Below are positions 1 through 4,148 of a stretch of 5,116 nucleotides of DNA, in pieces (the stretch's first letter is position 1; each line of letters starts with the position of its first letter). The DNA is from an uncultured Lachnospiraceae bacterium (GTDB lineage Bacteria > Bacillota_A > Clostridia > Lachnospirales > Lachnospiraceae), in the NCBI GenBank assembly GCA_910585655.1, contig CAJUFW010000210.1, forward strand, positions 1-5,116. Reading direction: 5' to 3'. Made by a program: the position numbers and the translations under genes. The notes beneath the pieces are model-generated. The model worked only from the letters and a program-made list of their open reading frames with translations, ran no database searches and was not told where the DNA came from.

Positions 1-10
1 TCTCCTCCTC
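1..10 (-). promoter_or_regulatory. Shine-Dalgarno of a gene starting beyond the left edge
   Basis: Read on the minus strand, the window ends in GAGGAGGAGA, a near-perfect anti-16S match. It lies about 10 bases downstream of a TATAAT box. No start codon follows within the window, so the start should lie within roughly the first ten bases past the edge. Nothing can be said about the product. Confidence 0.6.
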
Positions 11-19
11 TTCTCTTTT

Positions 20-48
20 ATTATATCAGCTACTTGCCTGACAGGCAA
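20..48 (-). promoter_or_regulatory. Sigma-A promoter, TTGCCT-17-TATAAT, reading off the left edge
   Basis: On the minus strand TTGCCT (48-43) is separated by exactly 17 bases from a perfect TATAAT (25-20). The -35 box matches the TTGACA consensus at four of six positions. Transcription should start near 13, which puts the Shine-Dalgarno (10-1) within a few bases of the mRNA 5' end. A perfect palindrome covers the -35 box and the start of the spacer, so this looks like a repressor-controlled promoter. The call rests on consensus matching only. Confidence 0.65.
34..48. promoter_or_regulatory. 15-bp palindromic operator candidate over a -35 box
   Basis: TTGCCTG-A-CAGGCAA is a perfect 7-bp dyad around a single central base. 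It coincides with the -35 hexamer and the beginning of the spacer of the leftward promoter. Bound there, a dimeric repressor would block RNA polymerase. Size and symmetry suit TetR- or MarR-type regulators, but I do not recognise the motif as the site of a specific family. Often such a site controls the regulator's own gene or an adjacent efflux pump; here the controlled gene lies outside the window. Confidence 0.55.
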
Positions 49-144
49 TCCTACTGGAACAATTTTTTATCCTACATGGTATCAGTTTCCAAAAAGTAAA
101 ATGCAAAAAATGTGGCAAGTTATTGCAAAATTATTTGATTATCC

Positions 145-210
145 CTACATAGCACAAGCATAACAGGTATGTTTTTTTCGCTTGAGTGTATATATTTTCT
201 TATACAACAT
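145..210 (-). CDS. 21-residue basic mini-ORF with CxxC (hypothetical)
   Basis: This is a 22-codon frame, ATG (210-208) to TAG (147-145), too short for routine gene calling. It is unusually well equipped: a perfect AAGGAGG (225-219) lies 8 bases before the ATG, and an extended -10 promoter TGGTATAAT (240-232) lies immediately before that. The peptide begins MLYKKIYTLK, continues with a basic run RKKH, and ends TCYACAM. Lysine and arginine make up six of 21 residues, and the two cysteines form CxxC (residues 16 and 19). It has no membrane segment or signal peptide. It could be a leader peptide, a small regulatory or signalling peptide, or the decayed 5' end of a lost gene. The frame is not rescued by reading on in the other two frames. 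No function is assigned; the expression signals are more convincing than the peptide. Confidence 0.45.
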   Translation of the reverse strand: MLYKKIYTLKRKKHTCYACAM

Positions 211-218
211 CTACTTTA

Positions 219-240
219 CCTCCTTGTCAGAATTATACCA
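219..240 (-). promoter_or_regulatory. Extended -10 promoter fused to a perfect Shine-Dalgarno
   Basis: On the minus strand TGGTATAAT (240-232) is an exact TGnTATAAT extended -10 element. Only a poor -35 (TAGAGT at 17-base spacing) is present, as expected for extended -10 promoters. The predicted start, around 225, falls on the first base of AAGGAGG (225-219). The transcript would have a leader of about 15 bases before the ATG at 210. This parallels the promoter at 48-20, where the Shine-Dalgarno also lies next to the predicted 5' end. Confidence 0.6.
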
Positions 241-275
241 CAATTCCCCTTGACACTCTATCAACTGCACTTGAA

Positions 276-316
276 ATAGGTCTTCTATGCTTTTTATTTT
301 ATCATAGAAGACCTAT
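276..316. repeat. Perfect 14-bp inverted repeat, 13-base AT-only-like loop
   Basis: ATAGGTCTTCTATG (276-289) and CATAGAAGACCTAT (303-316) are exact reverse complements around the loop 290-302. It lies 80 bp past the DUF1905 stop codon and is centred about 70 bp upstream of the predicted start of the mini-ORF transcript. As RNA it would form a stable hairpin. No T-run follows it in either direction (TTTCAAG on the minus strand, CGCTAAC on the plus strand), so it is not a canonical intrinsic terminator. It may act as a weak terminator or 3' stabiliser of the methyltransferase-DUF1905 mRNA, as a regulator binding site, or be a relic of a mobile element end. Confidence 0.7.
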
Positions 317-395
317 CGCTAACAGTTATATAGTATCTTGGTGAACTACCTGTCATTCCTTCTTTTTCTTAGCCTTACGATAACTATTTCTTTAT

Positions 396-689
396 CTACT
401 CCTTCCGTTCTTCAATTGTTACCAAAACCAAATCCCCCGGCTGTTTCCCGATTTTAGCACGAATCTCCTTCCGTATCCCGATGATATAGCAAATGCTTCC
501 GTCCGCCTGTTTCACCCCCATATTGACAATACTGCCGTCATAAGGCTCTCCGTCAAACGTCGCATGTACCTTTACCCGTCCTTTGCCAAATTCGGTTCGG
601 ATATCATAGGGAAAGGGAACATAAGCGCCTCCTGTTTCTCCTGCCTTTTCTATTTTTGCTTCATATTGATAGCTTTTGCCGTTCTTCAT
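396..689 (-). CDS. Stand-alone DUF1905 domain protein
   Basis: The 97-residue product is one small beta-rich domain of the DUF1905 family. Visible family hallmarks are the opening YEAKIEKAGETGGAYVPFPY, the FGKGRVKVHATFDGEPYDGS segment (about residues 34-53), a G-V-K-Q-A-D-G turn, and the C-terminal block KEIRAKIGKQPGDLVLVTIE. The biochemical role of DUF1905 is not established; elsewhere it is found alone or joined to YdeI/OmpD-associated domains. It has no signal peptide or membrane segment, so it is probably cytoplasmic. The gene begins 17 bases after the methyltransferase stop and must share its transcript. The ATG at 689 is preceded by GGAAAGG, a usable ribosome site although 11 bases away. 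The family call is from recalled motifs and is firm; function is unknown. Confidence 0.85.
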   Translation of the reverse strand: MKNGKSYQYEAKIEKAGETGGAYVPFPYDIRTEFGKGRVKVHATFDGEPYDGSIVNMGVKQADGSICYIIGIRKEIRAKIGKQPGDLVLVTIEERKE

Positions 690-706
690 TTCTATTATCG
701 CCTTTC

Positions 707-1408
707 CTACTTCTTTTTAAGAATCAAATGGTGGAAAAACGCAATATTTTTATATTCGTCCAAATCCGATACGCGCAATTCCATCTCTAGCATGTTCTTC
801 TGCCATTCGGTATCCTTATGAATCTCCTGATTCTGCTGCATATCCCAAAATGTCCTCATACCAAGTATTTTGGTAATCTTTAAGTTTTCACACCATGTTT
901 CGATATCTACGTCCTCATAATAACGAATGGCGCCATATTGGGAAGAAGTTCCATCGTTTCCCTCTAACAACTGGTATGCGTGTTTAAAATTGTTTAGGAG
1001 GACTACCATCTGCATCACCCTTCCCGCGCGGTTATGCTTTACAAGAGAAATGGTTCCATCCGGCTTTAGAATTCTTTCAAATTCTCTTACAATTTCTTCT
1101 CTATCCGCAGCATATTCTAAAACATTATGACAAATGATCCAATCAAATGTTTTGTTATCCAGCTTACGAAGTTCTTCCGTACTGCCAGTAATCTGTATAT
1201 AATTATTCTCTGCCCATCTGTTTTTTACACTTGTTTCCTCCGGCTCTATCGCGATTACATCGTTATATTTCGCCAAATAATTTGCCGTCACTCCGATTCC
1301 GCTGCCAAAATCAAGAACCTTTTTTCCTCTAATATCTCCTAATTGTCTCCATACCATTCGTTTCATCAAAGAATCCCATGGCGGTAAGTCCGTTACTTTT
1401 TTATTCAC
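707..1408 (-). CDS. Class I SAM-dependent methyltransferase, CmoM/SmtA-like
   Basis: A Rossmann-fold methyltransferase of 233 residues from GTG at 1408. Motif I is VLDFGSGIG (about residues 31-39), the acidic end of strand 2 is IEPE (54-57), and the motif IV/post region is ICHNVLEYAADREEIV followed by LKPDGTISLV. The layout after that, K-H-N-x-x-G, then YYEDVDIETWCENLKITKI, RTFWDM and a final LEMELR block, resembles by eye E. coli CmoM (formerly SmtA), which methylates the carboxyl of cmo5U34 in tRNA. Whether the substrate is tRNA here is inference. The frame stays open to an ATG at 1489, but that ATG follows directly on the T-run of the upstream terminator and has no ribosome site. The intervening 27 codons encode a charged low-complexity tail, whereas the GTG has GGAG at 8 bases. 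It forms an operon with the DUF1905 gene. Catalytic class is confident; substrate is not. Confidence 0.85.
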   Translation of the reverse strand: MNKKVTDLPPWDSLMKRMVWRQLGDIRGKKVLDFGSGIGVTANYLAKYNDVIAIEPEETSVKNRWAENNYIQITGSTEELRKLDNKTFDWIICHNVLEYAADREEIVREFERILKPDGTISLVKHNRAGRVMQMVVLLNNFKHAYQLLEGNDGTSSQYGAIRYYEDVDIETWCENLKITKILGMRTFWDMQQNQEIHKDTEWQKNMLEMELRVSDLDEYKNIAFFHHLILKKK

Positions 1409-1416
1409 TCTATCAT

Positions 1417-1420
1417 CTCC
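1417..1420 (-). promoter_or_regulatory. Shine-Dalgarno deciding the methyltransferase GTG start
   Basis: GGAG (1420-1417) lies 8 bases (ATGATAGA) before GTG at 1408-1406, an ideal spacing. The in-frame upstream ATG at 1489 is preceded by CCTTTTTTTGT, which has no ribosome-binding potential. This supports the shorter 233-residue protein. Confidence 0.6.
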
Positions 1421-1484
1421 ATTTTTATCCTGTTTATCTTGTTTCTTATCACGCGAGTGTGTATCCCGCTCGGAGAACTTTCCT

Positions 1485-1490
1485 ATCATA
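1485..1490 (-). promoter_or_regulatory. Possible -10 box (TATGAT) of the methyltransferase operon
   Basis: TATGAT (1490-1485) matches TATAAT at five of six positions and directly follows the terminator T-run. A start near 1480 would give a leader of about 70 bases before the GTG at 1408. No good -35 is present at 16-18 bases; TTGTAT occurs only at 21. The call is weak, but some promoter is expected in 1409-1490 because of the terminator upstream. Confidence 0.25.
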
Positions 1491-1533
1491 CAAAAAAAGG
1501 ATGCCTGTTCTATACAAGCTATCCTTTCTTTTT
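1491..1533. terminator. Intrinsic terminator, bidirectional form, after the lipoprotein gene
   Basis: AAAGGAT (1496-1502) pairs with ATCCTTT (1521-1527). With one bulged T, the stem continues through GC/GC and TGT/ACA across a single mismatch to a 5-base loop (1509-1513). On the minus strand it is followed by seven Ts (1498-1492), partly from the stem base, and on the plus strand by TTTCTTTTTT. It begins 12 bases beyond the lipoprotein stop at 1539, so it should end the chemoreceptor-lipoprotein transcript and separate it from the methyltransferase operon. Confidence 0.75.
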
Positions 1534-1538
1534 TGTGC

Positions 1539-1979
1539 TTATTTTGTCGTATCTACAATTACAATACTAGAGTCCCCGTTAAGCGCCTGCTCTAGTACCG
1601 CCTCCGCAAGCTGATAAAAGGAGCCATAAGAAGTGCTTGCCCCAGCCAGTACATCCAGCTCTGTATCCTCCTGCTTTTCCAAAAGCTGCCCGGCATAATA
1701 GCGTGTATATTCGTTCGGATAGGTGCCGTTTGAATGAAGCATCGTCTGCATATAAGCATTGTCCCAGCTTTTGATAAATCCGCTAAGATTCTCAGCGTCA
1801 TATTCTACGGAAACAATGCTTCCACCCTTGACCATAATCGTAATATACTCCTTCCAGCCATGTACAAATTCGGCTGCCTGCGCTGTATAATAACCGTCCT
1901 GAAGCCCTGTTTCCTCGCTGCACGCAGTCAACGATATCAGCAATAAGGCAATTAAAACCAGACTTCCTATTCGTTTCAT
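1539..1979 (-). CDS. FMN-binding-domain lipoprotein
   Basis: A 146-residue exported lipoprotein. The signal peptide is MKR plus a hydrophobic stretch to residue 16, with lipobox L-T-A-C and the lipidated Cys at 20. The mature part starts with the DGYYTAQAAEF strand typical of FMN_bind proteins (compare COG4939 membrane lipoproteins), continues with ITIMVKGGSIVSVEYDAEN (46-64), and ends in DVLAGASTS (109-117) with a following helix. The last block matches the ApbE flavinylation signature Dxx[ST]GA[ST], with Ala for the first Ser and Ser115 where Thr usually carries the FMN phosphoester. It is therefore probably an extracytoplasmic flavin carrier or a relative that has lost flavin. The ATG overlaps the chemoreceptor stop (ATGA) and is preceded by AAAGGGGG at about 9 bases, so translation is likely coupled. 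No ApbE gene is in view. The domain call is good; covalent FMN is inference. Confidence 0.82.
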   Translation of the reverse strand: MKRIGSLVLIALLLISLTACSEETGLQDGYYTAQAAEFVHGWKEYITIMVKGGSIVSVEYDAENLSGFIKSWDNAYMQTMLHSNGTYPNEYTRYYAGQLLEKQEDTELDVLAGASTSYGSFYQLAEAVLEQALNGDSSIVIVDTTK

Positions 1980-3985
1980 TGGTTATATTCCCCCTTTAAA
2001 ACAAACTTTCTTACCTGGGAACGGAGCGAGTCCGCCTCTCCTGCCAGCATACTGCTCGACTGCTCTGTCCCTACAGCGCTCTGCAGATTTCGATCTGCTA
2101 TCGTAGAAATGGTTGCAATTCGTTCTTCCATAATAGCAAGCGCCATCTCCTGGCTTTGTACCGCTGCTACCAGTTGATCGGAAATCGCATTGATCTGGTC
2201 GGAAACCGAAGCAATCATCTGGAATGAATCCGCCGTATTGGCTGTCAGTTCTACACCGGTTTGAATCGTCGTTTTGGTACCGGCAACAATGTCCTTTGCG
2301 CTCTTTGCTGCCGCCGCGCTTCGAGCTGCCAGCTCTCTGACCTCTTCCGCCACTACGGCAAATCCTCTTCCCGCCTCTCCTGCTCTGGCTGCCTCTATCG
2401 ACGCGTTAAGCGCCAAAATACTGGTCTGGAATGCAATATCGTCAATCGACTGGGCAATCTGGGTAATTTCCTGCGTGTTTGCGCTGATATTGTCCATTGC
2501 ACTAGAAAGCGAATCCATCTGCTGATTTGCCTCCTGAATATATTGCGCGATCTCTTCTGTCTTTGCACGGGTCTGACTGCTGCTTTCGGTTACTCCGACC
2601 AGTCTCTCTTTTACATGAGATACTTCTTCCACCAGTTCTTCCGTATACTGTGTCTGCTCTACCGAAGACTGGTGCATCTGACCAGATTGCTCCCTTAATT
2701 CCTCTGACATCTCTGCCAAACGGGCAGCTGTCAGACGGAATCCGCTGATGGTTTCGCCCATCGACTCTAAAATAGTCTGCAAACTGGAACGAATCAAAGT
2801 AAAATCTCCCTGATAGTTTACCTGAGGTTCTACGCAAAGATTCCCTTCTGCAATTCTCGTCAATACTTGTTGGATATCCGATATGTAACGGTTCATACTT
2901 CCTACCGTTGCATCCAAAGTTTTCGTCAGCACCTCTAGTTCATCTCCGGAATGAACAGAAACTACTTCTGTGTGCAAATCGCCATCTGAAAGAGCGATCA
3001 TCCGACCTGTTACTGCTTTGACCGGACGGGAAATAGATCTGGCAAGACGCCAAACCAATAAAATAGAAACAAGAAGCATGACAAGCGTACATAAAATATC
3101 CATTAACATCGCCGTATTGATTAACGGAGCATAGTCTGATTTTGGAATCTGAATAACCAAAGACCATTGTGTTCCACGGATCGGAGAAAAAGCTACAAGC
3201 ATATTTTCTTTCTCCATCTGGAATTCGATTGCGCCGGTTTCCCCTGTCATAACCCGGTTTAATACTTCTTGATTTTCTCCGCTTAACTTTGCCAATGTAC
3301 TGCCGTTTTGTATGAGAGTCTGGTCAGGATGTGCTGTTACAAGACCTTCTCTATTGACGATATAGGCAATGCCGTGTTTTCCCAAATTGATTCCGCCAAT
3401 CACATCCTGAAGCATATCGTATTTATAAACACCTATCAGATACAGCGCTGTCTCCCCATTTTCCTTGACCGGCATCCCTATGGTAATTCCTAACTTATCC
3501 TGGAAAATCGTAGAGGGATTTGTCGTCAAGTTATCTGTTTCCTGGAGCAGCGAAAAAAAAGAAGCTTCAAAGCGTTCCGGCGTATCACCGATCCCCTGAA
3601 CCAACGTTCCTTCCCGATCATACAAAGCAATCGTATGAAGCTCATAGGTTTCTGCCGCTTCTGTTAAAATCGACTCACGATTTGCCCGGATCGCTGCTTC
3701 GTCTGCTGCAAAGGCTCCGGTATCCATACAAAAATCTCCTGCCAGCGTCATCATCCGTTCCGCCAGCATATGAATATTGGCTTCTATCGTTTTTGATGAC
3801 TGCCTTGCCATCGGCTGCAAATTATCCAGCAACATGCTGTCTGCCAAAGACTGCATAAAATATGCCATAATCGCACAGCATATCACCACCAACACCAAAA
3901 CATTCAAAATGGTATTTCTTAATATTCTTCCATTGAGGCTCCGTTTGAGGTTTCGATTCTGGGAGCCCGTTTGATTCCCCGCCAC
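1976..3985 (-). CDS. Methyl-accepting chemotaxis protein, dCache with two HAMP domains
   Basis: A 669-residue transmembrane chemoreceptor. Helix TM1 is about 25-45 and TM2 about 292-314. Between them lies a roughly 245-residue extracellular double-Cache sensor; its membrane-proximal lobe shows GIAYIVNREGLVTAHP (205-220). I did not see the Tyr-Arg-Trp-Tyr-Asp amino-acid-binding pattern, so the ligand is unknown. HAMP1 (about 315-370, ISRPVKAVTGRM and GDELEVLTKTLD) is followed by a second HAMP (about 371-412, IAEGNL, GDFTLIRSSL). The cytoplasmic coiled coil then turns at the universal hairpin tip, IEAARAGEAGRGFAVVAEEV (530-549), which contacts CheA and CheW. No terminal CheR/CheB tether pentapeptide is present. 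Start is GTG at 3985, with AAGGAG (4000-3995) 9 bases upstream. The gene is distal to the ppdK terminator and heads an operon with the flavin-type lipoprotein. The family is certain; the stimulus is not. Confidence 0.97.
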   Translation of the reverse strand: MAGNQTGSQNRNLKRSLNGRILRNTILNVLVLVVICCAIMAYFMQSLADSMLLDNLQPMARQSSKTIEANIHMLAERMMTLAGDFCMDTGAFAADEAAIRANRESILTEAAETYELHTIALYDREGTLVQGIGDTPERFEASFFSLLQETDNLTTNPSTIFQDKLGITIGMPVKENGETALYLIGVYKYDMLQDVIGGINLGKHGIAYIVNREGLVTAHPDQTLIQNGSTLAKLSGENQEVLNRVMTGETGAIEFQMEKENMLVAFSPIRGTQWSLVIQIPKSDYAPLINTAMLMDILCTLVMLLVSILLVWRLARSISRPVKAVTGRMIALSDGDLHTEVVSVHSGDELEVLTKTLDATVGSMNRYISDIQQVLTRIAEGNLCVEPQVNYQGDFTLIRSSLQTILESMGETISGFRLTAARLAEMSEELREQSGQMHQSSVEQTQYTEELVEEVSHVKERLVGVTESSSQTRAKTEEIAQYIQEANQQMDSLSSAMDNISANTQEITQIAQSIDDIAFQTSILALNASIEAARAGEAGRGFAVVAEEVRELAARSAAAAKSAKDIVAGTKTTIQTGVELTANTADSFQMIASVSDQINAISDQLVAAVQSQEMALAIMEERIATISTIADRNLQSAVGTEQSSSMLAGEADSLRSQVRKFVLKGEYNQ

Positions 3986-4021
3986 TTCCTATCTCTCCTT
4001 TTCCTGAAGCTTTCTACATCT

Positions 4022-4050
4022 ATTCTCTGGAAAAATTTCCTATATAACAA
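4022..4050 (-). promoter_or_regulatory. Weak promoter candidate for the chemoreceptor operon
   Basis: TTGTTA (4050-4045) and GAGAAT (4027-4022) are 17 bases apart on the minus strand, each matching its sigma-A consensus at four of six positions. The spacer includes a small dyad, GGAAATTTTTCC (4040-4029), that could be an operator. The start would lie near 4015, about 30 bases before the GTG. I found no sigma-D type motility promoter (TAAA-N15-GCCGATAA) in the gap. Confidence 0.3.
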
Positions 4051-4113
4051 CAAAAGAAGGCTGCTGCACCCATCACCTTTTCTGGTCAATGCTTTGTACA
4101 GCAACCCCTTTTG
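4046..4113 (-). terminator. Nested stem-loop terminator after ppdK
   Basis: On the minus strand GGTTGCTG (4106-4099) pairs with CAGCAGCC (4066-4059) over eight positions with one G-U. The stem extends outward through GG/TT wobbles and CAAAA/TTTTG around one bulged C. Inside the 32-base apical part, CATTGACC (4091-4084) pairs with GGTGATG (4077-4071) around one bulged A and closes a six-base loop. The descending side runs into CTTCTTTTGTTGTTA, a T-rich tail. It lies about 35 bases past the ppdK stop. It is more elaborate than a usual terminator, so a different structured RNA element is possible. Confidence 0.5.
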
Positions 4114-4124
4114 TCATATCAATG

Positions 4125-4142
4125 ACGTTTCATACAAAACGT
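4125..4142. repeat. 6-bp dyad just past the ppdK stop
   Basis: ACGTTT-CATACA-AAACGT is a perfect 6-bp inverted repeat with a 6-base centre, starting 7 bases beyond the ppdK stop codon. It overlaps a second short dyad, GTCAT-ATCA-ATGAC (4113-4126). Neither is followed by a T-run. Both may be part of the 3' end structure of ppdK mRNA or be incidental. Confidence 0.35.
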
Positions 4143-4148
4143 TCTCTT

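Larger units (their letters stand above)
1..395. other. AT-rich intergenic region with regulatory content only
   Basis: No gene of ordinary size is supported on either strand here. Besides the separately listed promoters, mini-ORF and dyads, the stretch 50-144 contains only a 4-bp mini-hairpin (GCAA/TTGC, 115-126) followed on the minus strand by six Ts (110-105), at best a weak terminator for the mini-ORF. Between 317 and 395 I see nothing beyond AT-rich sequence. Base composition is visibly more AT-rich than in the genes to the right. Confidence 0.6.

Noticed and set aside
2..163. Plus-strand open frame entering from the left edge (54 codons, hydrophobic start then W/Y/P-rich), possibly a gene tail
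   Set aside because: It has no visible start and no terminator after it, and it runs antisense through a well-formed minus-strand promoter, palindrome and Shine-Dalgarno. A chance frame of this length is quite possible.
250..276. Plus-strand promoter with perfect TTGACA (250-255) and TGAAAT at 16 bases
   Set aside because: The -10 is only four of six, no plus-strand gene follows, and the site overlaps minus-strand control elements. It is most likely incidental; an antisense transcript cannot be excluded.
292..354. 20-codon minus-strand frame (ATG at 354) after AAGAAGGA, following the DUF1905 gene
   Set aside because: The Shine-Dalgarno directly abuts the ATG with no spacing, there is no promoter, and the frame runs into the inverted repeat. 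No support as a gene.
2261..2698. 145-residue plus-strand frame opposite the chemoreceptor
   Set aside because: It is a shadow of the conserved signalling domain. Its Cys/Arg/Leu-rich composition is typical of antisense translation, and it has no ribosome site.
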